Assembly (NCBI RefSeq): GCF_946479755.1
Contig: NZ_CAMLHC010000039.1
Location: forward strand, 1 to 64,000
Direction of reading: 5' to 3'
Length of the DNA stretch: 64,000 nt
Origin: an uncultured Chitinophaga sp.
Lineage (GTDB): Bacteria; Bacteroidota; Bacteroidia; Chitinophagales; Chitinophagaceae
The notes under the pieces are model-generated. The model did no database searches and was not told the DNA's origin. It saw only the letters and a list, made by a program, of their open reading frames with translations. The position numbers were made by a program, and so were the translations under genes. Of this stretch, positions 51,773 through 60,772 are shown in pieces. The stretch's first letter is position 1. Every line of letters starts with the position of its first letter.

Positions 51773-52297
51773 TTACTGGGGGAATATTTCCACCGCTTTT
51801 GCATAGGTGTTGAGGAAAGGTGTTATTTCAGCTTCTGACGGCATGTAATCCTTATCACCCTTGACCCATTCCCTCTTGTATGCAATACACAAATCCCTGG
51901 CATTTTCTACGTCCATCTTCACCACACGGAAAGTGGTGCCACCTACAAATAAACCGCGGCGCTGGGCGTTCGTTACGGTGAAATAAAGGCTATCCTGCCA
52001 GCGACCGAACGCCGGGAAGATCCGCACCTTTCCAGTACCATTTTCCTGCTTAATAACAGTTCCAGTGATAAGCCGGTCATACTCTGATGGCCACCGACCA
52101 CCATCACACTGGGCACCCGTAAAGTTGTTATTAACACCCTTGGTTCCGTTCGCGCTCTCAAATCGAAAAAAAATATAGGCCGCGCGTTTTACCTCAGTCG
52201 GCACCTTCAGACCTTTCAAATATGCGACGACGTCGCCCATCTCAACTGACGTGCGCATATAAGGTAACGCGGGCTTTTCCGGATAAGCATTTTTCAT
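51773..52297 (-). CDS. Putative endolysin (lysozyme-like fold)
   Basis: This 174-residue protein has no signal peptide. The F-R-F-E-S-A-N-G-T-K-G-V-N-N-N-F-T-G-A-Q-C-D-G-G-R-W stretch (44-69) resembles the catalytic core of transglycosylase/glucosaminidase folds, with Glu47 as candidate acid. The family is not certain. Position supports the role: it overlaps the spanin gene by 4 bp and follows the holin-like genes, where an endolysin is expected and no other candidate is visible. Confidence 0.55.
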   Translation of the reverse strand: MKNAYPEKPALPYMRTSVEMGDVVAYLKGLKVPTEVKRAAYIFFRFESANGTKGVNNNFTGAQCDGGRWPSEYDRLITGTVIKQENGTGKVRIFPAFGRWQDSLYFTVTNAQRRGLFVGGTTFRVVKMDVENARDLCIAYKREWVKGDKDYMPSEAEITPFLNTYAKAVEIFPQ

Positions 52298-52848
52298 ATA
52301 AACCGTTTAATAATGAGAGTGATAAAAATGAGGACTACTATAATGATTGCGAAGATGACACCAGCAGGCAAGCGGACGACTTGCTTTTGCCACCAGGTAT
52401 CGGTGTTTGTTTTTTTCGACGTGACGGTTACCTGACTATTGCTACCGCCCACCTCTTTGGTGGTGGTTTTACGATCAATAGGAACAGTCACCTGTTCGCT
52501 ATCCTTTTTGGCTTTTATGTAAGTATCACGGCCAACTGGTTTACCTCCTGGACCATTGGGCCGTCGGGGAGTGCTGGTAAATTCCAAAGTGATAGCACCA
52601 GCATGAATAGTCTGGGTAGTTGTAGTCGTATCATCGTCGGCAGTATAATATTGAACCTCCGCACTATCCGCCTTGGTGGCACCGTAGCCCCAAGCCCGTT
52701 CCACTATAGTCGTTTCTTTTTGATAGCTGCTATCAGCGGTGGATTTTTCAGTTGTTGATTCCTGGGTAGTGCTACTGCCCCCGGATTTATGAGCAGTAGC
52801 ACAGCTACATAGGAATATGGCGGCGAAACCGATGATTTTATATGCCAT
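52294..52848 (-). CDS. Unimolecular spanin-like lipoprotein
   Basis: This is a 184-residue protein with a lipobox-type N-terminus (L-C-S-C, Cys16). A long Ser/Thr-rich periplasmic region and a single C-terminal membrane helix (about 161-181, A-G-V-I-F-A-I-I-I-V-V-L-I-F-I-T-L-I-I) end in basic residues. An outer-membrane lipid anchor and an inner-membrane helix on one chain are the hallmark of unimolecular spanins such as T1 gp11. It sits between holin and endolysin genes and overlaps both. Confidence 0.7.
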   Translation of the reverse strand: MAYKIIGFAAIFLCSCATAHKSGGSSTTQESTTEKSTADSSYQKETTIVERAWGYGATKADSAEVQYYTADDDTTTTTQTIHAGAITLEFTSTPRRPNGPGGKPVGRDTYIKAKKDSEQVTVPIDRKTTTKEVGGSNSQVTVTSKKTNTDTWWQKQVVRLPAGVIFAIIIVVLIFITLIIKRFI

Positions 52849-53152
52849 TGCCGAGCTTTTTTATCAGGGGATCTACCACGAACTTTAGGATAAGTTCATA
52901 GCATGAAGTGGTGAAACAAAATGTGATGAGATAATCAGGCAATGCAGACCTGTCAAATGCGCCAGATATATGCGTTGCAAGTACCCAGAACCCGACAAAG
53001 ACAATAGCCACGATAAGTGTTTTCACAGCTATGGGCAGTCTGGGTGTTGTGAAATAAGATTTTGCAAAATACCCCGCGCACAATACCAGCACGAAAACGA
53101 CCGGTGAAATATGCTGCAGGAAAGGTTTGAGGATGTTGATTACTGTTTCCAT
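52838..53152 (-). CDS. Holin-like membrane protein
   Basis: This is a 104-residue protein with three predicted membrane helices (about 15-34, 44-62, 72-93) and a short basic tail, as in class I holins. It overlaps the spanin gene by 11 bp and the upstream small membrane gene by 13 bp. The function is inferred from size, topology and position. Confidence 0.65.
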   Translation of the reverse strand: METVINILKPFLQHISPVVFVLVLCAGYFAKSYFTTPRLPIAVKTLIVAIVFVGFWVLATHISGAFDRSALPDYLITFCFTTSCYELILKFVVDPLIKKLGNGI

Positions 53153-53337
53153 CGTTTTAATCGTTTTTTGATGAGTGTATATAATTCCTTTATCAGTAGG
53201 CCGCCGAGGCCACCCAGCATACCGTTAAACAGTATTCGGCCGGCTTCCAAGGCATGCGTCATAGTTGATGTTTCCTGTATTAACGACAAGACACCACCAC
53301 CAATACCACCAAGAATAGCAAGTAACTTTTCTTTCAT
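53140..53337 (-). CDS. Small Gly-rich membrane protein (possible second holin or antiholin)
   Basis: This is a 65-residue protein with two Gly-rich hydrophobic stretches (L-L-A-I-L-G-G-I-G-G-G-V-L-S-L-I and M-L-G-G-L-G-G-L-L-I) and a strongly basic C-terminus. Glycine-zipper patterns are common in small pore-forming proteins. It is the first gene of the lysis cassette. Confidence 0.6.
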   Translation of the reverse strand: MKEKLLAILGGIGGGVLSLIQETSTMTHALEAGRILFNGMLGGLGGLLIKELYTLIKKRLKRWKQ

Positions 53338-53340
53338 AAC

Positions 53341-56076
53341 TTATAAAGTTGTTGCCGCTGCATGTGAGGAAAGAATAAACCAGCTGGTGCCGTTTGATTG
53401 AATCAGCACGCTGCTGTTTTGAAGTGTTAATGTTTTTGTGGTGGCACTATCAATGGTTTCACTGGCATCGGGATCAATAATAACGTCGTTACCCGCGGCG
53501 CTCACCTTTTTGATGAAATAGATCTGATTTGCTGCAGATGCAGCTGATGGCAGTGATAGTGTAGCGGTACCGGTATTATTTACCAATGTCGTAGTATAAC
53601 CACCGACTGACAAAGAAGTGCTACCGGCCACAACCTGTATAGACGGGAAGATCCCGCCACCGAAAACAGCCGGCCCGCTTGAACCAATCCCACCGACATT
53701 GATAAGATTCCCGGTACTATTTCCGGCAGTGGTAACGGCATTCAGCGTAGGTGTAGGCGTGGTGCCTGCCTGGGCTGCTACATAATTCTTTGTAGTTGTA
53801 GAATCCCAGTAGACATTTGACCTAATAGTCATTTCACCTGTTGTGCTATTTCTGGCGAGAAAATCGAACCCTGTTGTAATAGGCGTCGGACTTGTTGGGA
53901 TGTAGGTGAGGCCATTTTGTTTAAGCGTGAAATTATGGCTTGCACCAAGCAAAATGTCCCGGCTGGCGGTAACTGATAAATCGCCTGTCGCATTGTTGAA
54001 AGTAATATCAGCAAACCTTGTGGCCAAACCATCGGATGACATATGAATCTGATGATTGCCGGTATTGTCGCCAATCATTACCATAGGAATACCACCTGAT
54101 TTTGCAAATGTCAATCCCATATTTGTAGTTACGAACGTTCCAGGATTCACACTGTTGTAACCAAACCCATTACTGGAAAGGAAATTAAACGCCCCCGTTG
54201 TATGGCTCAATGACATTCCTGCCTGATACGTGAATGATGGATCAGAATACATATTGATATGCGCATCACCCGTGCCATCATTACTTTGTATTGAAAGCCC
54301 GCTTGCGCCGTTCTTTGCCAGTACGGCTTCGCCATTCCCAAATATGTATCTTCCAGTTCCGCTCGTGTTAAATAGGGAAAAAGTTAAATCATCCGTATTG
54401 TCAAAACCCACTTGTGCTGTAGGAACATTGTTTGTTCTGAACCATCTTAATATACCAGTTCTATTCGCCTGAGAAAGTAAAGTACCGGTGACCATTTCAA
54501 CACCTCCGCGAACGCTATCATCTTCCGCACCGGTCCATCCGGCCCGCACAGAATTGAAAATTGCGTTCTGGGGATCTGTTTGATAGAAGGCATGCCGAAA
54601 GGGTAACGCCTGGATAGTATTGTCATAGTGGCCTAAGCTATCATACTTTGCAGCCCAACCGGCCAGGGATGGAATGACAAATACTGGCCCATCCATATAG
54701 TTTTCCTTCCCACTATAATTCACAACATTATATTTAACTTTAAATGTGGACGTCGGAATCGCGGGGTGTGGCATTTTAATAAATGTCGGCTTAGTCCATC
54801 TGCAAAATGCGACTGCACCCGTATCTAGCCGTAAATCCTCACCACCTCCATCAATAGCCAGTGAATTATTCGCAAACTTCTCGTCAGTAAATGTGCTATA
54901 GTACATATTGCGTAAACGCATGCCCCTAAAGGCATTCATCTCATAGCGGTTACCTTTGTAATTAGCATAAATACCACCATTCACAACTGCTCCCTGGTCA
55001 CCGTTTTCAAAAAGATTATTTTCCACATAGCTGTTACCGAGGTATCCAGCATATAATGACACGATTCGCTTATAAACGGGATCACGTAGAATCTGTATTG
55101 GTGTTGGCACCTGGCCGGTGAGATACGGTGCATTTGCTCCTATCTCGTTATCCTTTAAATAACTGTCGCCCGCGACAATGATGTGCAGTGTCCCGTGAAA
55201 ATCCTCCGAACTTGTGAATGGGATATTCGGCGCTCTATTGCCTTGCAGGTTATTATGCACTATCCTGAAGGCGCCGCAGGTAGACCACACTGCGTAGTTA
55301 GCGCAGTTAATAATGTTATTATCTTCCAGAGTGTTAAACGTGCCGCGAAACCTTACTGCTGCAACCAGGTTAGGGACATTCATATAGTCACCATCAATAT
55401 AAAGGCTCTGCAAGCAGGCATTCATTGTGGTGTCCGTAAAATCAAATATGTAGCTTGCGCCAGGAGCCGGAAATATCTTTACAGGAACATACGCCGCAAC
55501 ATTATTGCGGGCATTTTGATCTGCATAAATTTTTATTCCCCTTTTGACGTTGATGTTTTTAAACCGGTATGTGCCTTTAGGCAAACGTATTGCTATGCCC
55601 GGCGTATCTGACACAGTGGCAATAGAAAAGGTACTAATGATCTTGTTAAGCAACCAGCTTTCATCGCTCCCGTCACCCTTAATTCCAGCCCATGCAGCAT
55701 TTATTGTTGATCCATCCCACTGGCGCACCCAGTACTTACCATTTGTGGCAGGGAAAACAATAATGCTATCAACAACACCTGTATTTTTCAGCATAAAGAT
55801 GCCACCGGCGCGTGGATCTTTAACAATGGCGCTACCGCTTCTGGTGGAAAGAGCCATTAAATCAGAAAGCCCCACAACCTGCGCAGGAGTAGTCTGCTCA
55901 ACGGTATTGATAAACCCGTTGAAAATATTATTCACCTGGGTACCGGTGATCTGCCGTGCGCTATTGGGTACAATGTTGGCATTGATGTAACTGCGAAGCA
56001 CCGCTGTATCATATATCTGGGCACTGGTAGTGATTCCGAAAAGGAGTAAGCTAAATAGTAAAATCCTTGTTCTCAT
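53341..56076 (-). CDS. Tail spike/fibre with beta-helix domain and an N-terminal signal peptide
   Basis: The ATG at 56076 (MRTRILLFS) gives 911 residues; the longer frame starts with GTG. Residues 1-20 look like a Sec signal (I-L-L-F-S-L-L-L-F-G-I-T-T-S-A-Q). Next are Y-D-T-A-V-L-R-S-Y-I-N-A-N-I-V-P-N, known from Bacteroidota tail fibres, and a right-handed beta-helix (about 130-440, pectate-lyase-like). Repetitive strands and a C-terminal knob (S-A-A-N-Q-I-Y-F-I-K-K-V, T-L-T-L-Q-N-S-S-V-L-I-Q-S-N-G-T-S-W) follow. It is probably a polysaccharide-binding or degrading spike. Confidence 0.8.
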   Translation of the reverse strand: MRTRILLFSLLLFGITTSAQIYDTAVLRSYINANIVPNSARQITGTQVNNIFNGFINTVEQTTPAQVVGLSDLMALSTRSGSAIVKDPRAGGIFMLKNTGVVDSIIVFPATNGKYWVRQWDGSTINAAWAGIKGDGSDESWLLNKIISTFSIATVSDTPGIAIRLPKGTYRFKNINVKRGIKIYADQNARNNVAAYVPVKIFPAPGASYIFDFTDTTMNACLQSLYIDGDYMNVPNLVAAVRFRGTFNTLEDNNIINCANYAVWSTCGAFRIVHNNLQGNRAPNIPFTSSEDFHGTLHIIVAGDSYLKDNEIGANAPYLTGQVPTPIQILRDPVYKRIVSLYAGYLGNSYVENNLFENGDQGAVVNGGIYANYKGNRYEMNAFRGMRLRNMYYSTFTDEKFANNSLAIDGGGEDLRLDTGAVAFCRWTKPTFIKMPHPAIPTSTFKVKYNVVNYSGKENYMDGPVFVIPSLAGWAAKYDSLGHYDNTIQALPFRHAFYQTDPQNAIFNSVRAGWTGAEDDSVRGGVEMVTGTLLSQANRTGILRWFRTNNVPTAQVGFDNTDDLTFSLFNTSGTGRYIFGNGEAVLAKNGASGLSIQSNDGTGDAHINMYSDPSFTYQAGMSLSHTTGAFNFLSSNGFGYNSVNPGTFVTTNMGLTFAKSGGIPMVMIGDNTGNHQIHMSSDGLATRFADITFNNATGDLSVTASRDILLGASHNFTLKQNGLTYIPTSPTPITTGFDFLARNSTTGEMTIRSNVYWDSTTTKNYVAAQAGTTPTPTLNAVTTAGNSTGNLINVGGIGSSGPAVFGGGIFPSIQVVAGSTSLSVGGYTTTLVNNTGTATLSLPSAASAANQIYFIKKVSAAGNDVIIDPDASETIDSATTKTLTLQNSSVLIQSNGTSWFILSSHAAATTL

Positions 56077-56101
56077 TGATGGTGTTTTTTGCACTTGTTG
56101 G

Positions 56102-57064
56102 TTAATACTTCATTAGTGGTAGTTTGCCGATATTCTTTGGCCGCGTTTCATCGCCGCCGGATTCATCTGTCGGACCCAGGGGAGGTTCGGTGCTCCCCCG
56201 AGATAATGAATTGCCGCCACGTACACCGAGGCCATTACCGAGTCGTAGGTCCCCAGGCAAACCGTGTGAGTGTTTTTTATAATCATCAGGCTCGTAACCA
56301 CCGACAACGTTGGGGAATCGCCCGTTATCTATACCACGGCCTAAATCCAGGTAACGATCAAACACCCCCCTTTCTTCAGGCAGTCTTAGTGTAGTCACAG
56401 TATTACCGGTGCTAAACAATCCGCGGTACACAGGCACGCCGCCAGGATCACTCAACCATGTGATGTCGTCTACAATCCCGGCACCAAGGCTCAAACCAAA
56501 CTGGGTAATGCGTGGCATATCTGCACGGACTATCAGCTGGCCCTGCAGGATGATTGTGTTTAATAGCTGTTTCCGGCCGCCAAACTGATAGCCAGCAGTG
56601 TAGAAGTTTCCATCGGCAACAACTATTTCCCAATGGTCACCTGCAGCAACAGCGCAAAGCCGCTCACCGGTGTGCATATACATTTGCGAAACAGGCTGCC
56701 CATCATCACCAATAATAACCCCGGTCGAGCATTGCACAGTAAGAGCCTTGATAACCGGGTATCGTGTCCTGATTGAAATTGGAGTGCCAGCGGGTAAGCT
56801 GCCGGGGTCTGGTAAAGTAAATACACTGTTATCGGTTAGAGATACGGCAAACAGCTTTCTGATATCTCCGGGATCATATGTATATGATCCGGTTATCAGC
56901 TTTACATCCTCATACCGGCCCAGGCGATTGTTCAGATACAGTGTTCTGTCAATGATGCCCTTTAAAGGTAAATTGCTGGTACCCATGAGGCCACCGAGTA
57001 CAAGGTCGGAGGTGTCATATAGTTCGATGTCCGTAAAGGCATCCTGTGCGTCGTATGGTATCAT
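56102..57064 (-). CDS. Tail fibre with collar-type C-terminus
   Basis: This is a 320-residue structural protein. The C-terminal third has L-P-E-E-R-G-V-F-D-R-Y-L-D-L-G-R-G-I-D, then H-S-H-G, then G-G-D-E-T-R-P-K-N-I, the phage tail-collar/fibre tip signature. It is the second of three fibre-type genes after gene I. Confidence 0.85.
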   Translation of the reverse strand: MIPYDAQDAFTDIELYDTSDLVLGGLMGTSNLPLKGIIDRTLYLNNRLGRYEDVKLITGSYTYDPGDIRKLFAVSLTDNSVFTLPDPGSLPAGTPISIRTRYPVIKALTVQCSTGVIIGDDGQPVSQMYMHTGERLCAVAAGDHWEIVVADGNFYTAGYQFGGRKQLLNTIILQGQLIVRADMPRITQFGLSLGAGIVDDITWLSDPGGVPVYRGLFSTGNTVTTLRLPEERGVFDRYLDLGRGIDNGRFPNVVGGYEPDDYKKHSHGLPGDLRLGNGLGVRGGNSLSRGSTEPPLGPTDESGGDETRPKNIGKLPLMKY

Positions 57065-57065
57065 C

Positions 57066-57410
57066 TTATTGCACTTTTATTCTGTAGGAAACTGCATATG
57101 TCGCCCCGGCTACTTTATTCACGGCCGGTATAACTTTACGGTAGCAAAGCACGTTGTCATCATTCAGTAAGCCTATTTCCTGTATCAGCATTGCCGGATC
57201 TGCCGCATCCAGTGTGATATTGAATTGAACGTATCCATTTGGTAGATAGTCAACGGTGGCTATAGCCTTCGAGAATGCGCCCGTAATAGTTGTGTCTCCT
57301 GCAGACACAGGTGTATTACTCGTGCCCACAACGATTTTTGAAATTTTTTTTCCAGCAGGATCGCCGCTGAGTAATTTTTGTACGTCTGTTTGTCCAGCTG
57401 TTAACAGCAT
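57066..57410 (-). CDS. Small tail-fibre-associated protein
   Basis: This is a 114-residue all-beta protein. Its layout (I-V-V-G-T-S-N-T-P-V-S-A-G-D-T-T, then I-Q-E-I-G-L-L-N-D-D) resembles the N-terminal DUF3751/gpH-type attachment domain of P2-like fibres, here as a separate gene. It lies directly after gene I. Confidence 0.65.
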   Translation of the reverse strand: MLLTAGQTDVQKLLSGDPAGKKISKIVVGTSNTPVSAGDTTITGAFSKAIATVDYLPNGYVQFNITLDAADPAMLIQEIGLLNDDNVLCYRKVIPAVNKVAGATYAVSYRIKVQ

Positions 57411-57414
57411 AGCT

Positions 57415-58056
57415 TTACAATTGAGTTATTGAAATAATATCGGAATCCCCGCTATGGTCAAATGTTCCGTCATAATGACCATTGCCATCATATTTGAGTA
57501 CGCCAGTAAGTGAAAGCAGATCATCAGTGATATAAGCGGGCAATGCAATGCCATCATCCACCCCAACATTCAGGATATCATCAACAACTACATCCAGCGA
57601 AACGTCAGCCAAAACGCAGACAGCTCGCTTATATTCATTCACCATCTGAATTATATCATTAAATGATGTTGCTGTTAGCTGCACATTGCTGTTGGTTATT
57701 TTGATGCCGAACTTAGCCCAGTGATCATATCCCTTTTTTAACTGAATATCAGTGAAGCCGATAGACTTTAAAGCCTCTTGTACAGCCCATTCAGTTCCTT
57801 TATATCTATGCAATTCAATAGCGCGTTTTATAATTTGTCTTTGATCGGTTTCCGACTGGGCCAGCCGAAAGCCTTTGTATCCTAACACGTCCATTTGTTC
57901 TGCCAGATAAGAAAGGATACTGGAATCAGCATTGTCAACTATATAAATAAGTAAAGCCCCCAGATCCAGTTCTGCGACGGTAGCCTTTATGACATTGTAC
58001 CAGGCATTAAATTCCGGTAGGCTTGCGATGCTATCTGCCAGTACTGCTTTAGCCAT
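57415..58056 (-). CDS. Baseplate protein I (P2 gpI-like)
   Basis: This is a 213-residue protein with L-A-E-Q-M-D-V-L-G-Y near 50-60, R-A-I-E-L-H-R-Y-K-G-T-E-W-A-V-Q-E-A-L near 76-94 and Y-D-H-W-A-K-F near 109, all characteristic of phage tail protein I. It overlaps gene J by 8 bp in the usual J-I order. Confidence 0.9.
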   Translation of the reverse strand: MAKAVLADSIASLPEFNAWYNVIKATVAELDLGALLIYIVDNADSSILSYLAEQMDVLGYKGFRLAQSETDQRQIIKRAIELHRYKGTEWAVQEALKSIGFTDIQLKKGYDHWAKFGIKITNSNVQLTATSFNDIIQMVNEYKRAVCVLADVSLDVVVDDILNVGVDDGIALPAYITDDLLSLTGVLKYDGNGHYDGTFDHSGDSDIISITQL

Positions 58057-59158
58057 TGTTACTTCCTGTTATGGTGACATTAATTGAAAGGCAGCGCGGA
58101 TATGTCTTCGCGTCCGCAATGATATCCGCGGCAGGTGATACAACATTGACGGTGTAAATTTTATCTTTGAGCAGGCTTAATGCGCTGATCTGAGTACGCA
58201 CGACATCCATGCCCAGTTTGTTATTCCTGGTATTCTTAAATGCGTTTAGGTTGGCGTTTATATCCTGCAGAACATCGTTAGCGATGGCGCCAGTATATGT
58301 CGTTACCTCAACAACAATATTGTAATCAACAACCGTGGGCACATCTACTTTAACAGTGTCATTCATCGGCCTCACTTTCCTGTCATCACAAATGGCCAGC
58401 ACCGCTGATAGTATTTCTGATGATGGTAGAACACCGCCAGAGCAAAGCGGGTAAAGTGTAACTTCTCCGGGAGCTGTGGTAACAACAGCGACATCGACGA
58501 TTGAAGGGTGTGCCGTAGCCGCCCAGTACTGATAGGCGCCGGAAGGCCCAGCAACCGAAAAGCTGCTGGGGGCCAACTTGATACGATTGCGCAGCTGTTC
58601 ATCGCTTTCCGCATCGTTACCACCAGTTGTTTTATCAATATTGGAAGCAAAGCTGACAAATGGCTGAGGGTCCAGGATAATACTGACCTTTCCAGTATCA
58701 TACCCATTGCCCACTACTCCGGCGGTGCTGCACACAGCAGGAATAGTGACACTATTAGTGCCAATAGGAACATCAACAGCTGTTGCAGTAACGAAAATCG
58801 CGTTGCCATCGATGGACTGTACCCTTATGCCGGCTGGTATCTGCACTGCATTGTGGCCTACTACCAAATCAAAACGGATCGAACACACAGCACCACTCGC
58901 TGGCTGGCGTTGAACACCGACCAGCTCCCCGAGGTACTCCAGCATATTGCCAGTGGAGAAGTGAACAAGGCACTGCCGGATTGCCTGATTACCTGAAATA
59001 CACATCAGTTGCATTTCATACACGAAAGCATTTGCAATCAATATTTCGACGTCGGCAGGTGCCAGCGCCCGTCCCAATGCTACTTCCAGCCGTTGTTGCA
59101 ACCGCTGCAGCTTTGGTTCGACAGATTCTTCAAAAATTACTGGTATAATATCAGCCAT
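58049..59158 (-). CDS. Baseplate protein J (wedge, P2 gpJ/Mu gp47 family)
   Basis: This is a 369-residue protein with G-V-Q-R-Q-P-A-S-G-A near 81-90, V-P-I-G-T-N-S-V-T-I-P-A and the T-T-G-G-N-D-A-E-S-D-E-Q-L-R-N-R-I core (about 177-194) that defines the Baseplate_J family. It overlaps gene W/gp25 by 8 bp. Confidence 0.92.
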   Translation of the reverse strand: MADIIPVIFEESVEPKLQRLQQRLEVALGRALAPADVEILIANAFVYEMQLMCISGNQAIRQCLVHFSTGNMLEYLGELVGVQRQPASGAVCSIRFDLVVGHNAVQIPAGIRVQSIDGNAIFVTATAVDVPIGTNSVTIPAVCSTAGVVGNGYDTGKVSIILDPQPFVSFASNIDKTTGGNDAESDEQLRNRIKLAPSSFSVAGPSGAYQYWAATAHPSIVDVAVVTTAPGEVTLYPLCSGGVLPSSEILSAVLAICDDRKVRPMNDTVKVDVPTVVDYNIVVEVTTYTGAIANDVLQDINANLNAFKNTRNNKLGMDVVRTQISALSLLKDKIYTVNVVSPAADIIADAKTYPRCLSINVTITGSNNG

Positions 59159-60089
59159 TTGGTATTGTCGTTATGTCAATGATTACGCTTTGGGCCTTGC
59201 CTGTAAACAGAACCAGGACCGTCGAAAAATTTTGAAAATCATCACTAAAGCTGTCATCAAAAGCACCGCTTCGCGTCAATAAGGCCCAGGTACCAAGATC
59301 ACCAAGGCTTGTTTCAGCCCACTGCCGGACCTGTTCAGGAGTGAATAAATTAATATCAGCGGTGTATTGAACACCGTCTACATCAATTTGAGGAGCATAC
59401 TTGTATGCGATTGGCAATGGTGGAATACCACCCTGAAATCTTCCTTGTGGTAATAAAATGATAGATAGTTCACCCGTTCTATACCGTGGATTCATATAAC
59501 CAACAAGGCTTTCAGCATTGGTGTACCATGTACCATAGTTTAACCAGTTTTCCTTCACCCATGTATATAGATCCTGTATATCAGCAAATCCGGTAGCCGG
59601 CGGCGCTGGTAGTACAGCGGCGCCATTCAGTACACATTGGATCTGATACTGGTATCCAGAAGGGTTTGGAGGAAAGAAGCCTTGCAGGACCAATCCGATG
59701 TTGTTGGATGTCGTGTTGTCGGTATCTGGGCTGACTGAGATAATAAGTGAGTCGATTACCTGTGAATCGACTAACCTATATGTAATTTCAATGGCGAGAT
59801 GCGATCCATCTAAAAAATGTTGTAATTGGGTGATGATAACACGTTTTTCCCAGGTGGCAATTGCATTCAGGATAGCCAGTTTTATGTTGGGTATTGCAAC
59901 CGAAGCGGGTAAGTCCTGATATCGATAGACATCGCTGCCAAATGTGGGCCGTAAAGGATCACTACCGGGTGTGGTCCTTATGATAATATCGATGCACTGA
60001 CGAATCGCAGCCAATCCCTCAGCGATTGTACCGCGTCCCGCCAGGCTATAAGTCCATACCGGTGAGTTAATTTGTGAAAGCGTAGCCAT
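59151..60089 (-). CDS. Baseplate gp25/W-like protein with C-terminal extension
   Basis: This is a 312-residue protein starting MATLSQINS (ATG at 60089). Residues about 20-130 match the GPW/gp25 lysozyme-like fold (R-Q-C-I-D-I-I-I-R-T-T-P-G-S-D-P-L-R-P-T-F-G-S-D-V). P2 gpW is only about 115 residues. The ~180-residue C-terminal extension is not recognised and may be a second baseplate or contact domain. Confidence 0.82.
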   Translation of the reverse strand: MATLSQINSPVWTYSLAGRGTIAEGLAAIRQCIDIIIRTTPGSDPLRPTFGSDVYRYQDLPASVAIPNIKLAILNAIATWEKRVIITQLQHFLDGSHLAIEITYRLVDSQVIDSLIISVSPDTDNTTSNNIGLVLQGFFPPNPSGYQYQIQCVLNGAAVLPAPPATGFADIQDLYTWVKENWLNYGTWYTNAESLVGYMNPRYRTGELSIILLPQGRFQGGIPPLPIAYKYAPQIDVDGVQYTADINLFTPEQVRQWAETSLGDLGTWALLTRSGAFDDSFSDDFQNFSTVLVLFTGKAQSVIIDITTIPNG

Positions 60090-60151
60090 ACAACACAAAG
60101 CTGGCTATTATCTACGCTCTGTTATGGTCAAGTTGTGGCCAACTTATTGCA

Positions 60152-60769
60152 CTATGGTGAAGGTGGTCCGGAAGAATCAGTGCCAGATCTAACGCCGGAA
60201 TGCTTGTGGGTGGTCAGGGATATGGCGCCGGCTCTAACATCTGTCCCGATGATGTTACCAGCTGCCTGAATATCCGACTGGGTAGTGATCCCACCTGCCG
60301 CAGTCAGTGTACCAGTGATAGTGACATTGCCAGTCAGTGTAATCGACGGGGCCTTGACTTCCGCCGCCACAGTAGCAGTGGCGGAAATAGATGTTAGTGA
60401 TGTAGCGGAAATGTCCTGTGTGGCTGTAATATCCACAGAACCTTTGACGATAGCAGTTAGTTTATGACTGCCTTTGTCATATTCAATGGTTGTTCCATCT
60501 TCAAATGCAATACGGAATTTATCTGGTCCGGCATCTTGATCCACAACATCAACTGTGTTGTGAATAGCGCCAATAACCACACCATCTTCGCAATGGGTAT
60601 TACAAAGGCAGGCAACGTGTTCCTGTACATTCAAAGGCCAGCTTTCTTTGTCTTTTAAGCTGGTGCGACGAACAACCGGCCACCAATCAGTGGCGATGTC
60701 ATCCTCCTCAAAATAAACCTTTGCGTAACCCGGCTTTACTTCACTGATTACCCCGTATTTAAATACCAT
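60152..60769 (-). CDS. Baseplate spike protein V (P2 gpV-like)
   Basis: This is a 205-residue protein. An N-terminal OB-fold (about 1-90, with V-K-P-G-Y-A-K-V-Y-F-E-E-D) is followed by D-G-T-T-I-E-Y-D-K near 90-98. A repeating beta-strand spike (V-D-I-T-A-T, I-T-L-T-G-N-V-T-I-T-G-T-L) follows, ending in a T-H-K-H-S-G-V tip that may bind metal. It forms the puncturing device. Confidence 0.9.
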   Translation of the reverse strand: MVFKYGVISEVKPGYAKVYFEEDDIATDWWPVVRRTSLKDKESWPLNVQEHVACLCNTHCEDGVVIGAIHNTVDVVDQDAGPDKFRIAFEDGTTIEYDKGSHKLTAIVKGSVDITATQDISATSLTSISATATVAAEVKAPSITLTGNVTITGTLTAAGGITTQSDIQAAGNIIGTDVRAGAISLTTHKHSGVRSGTDSSGPPSP

Positions 60770-60772
60770 GAT

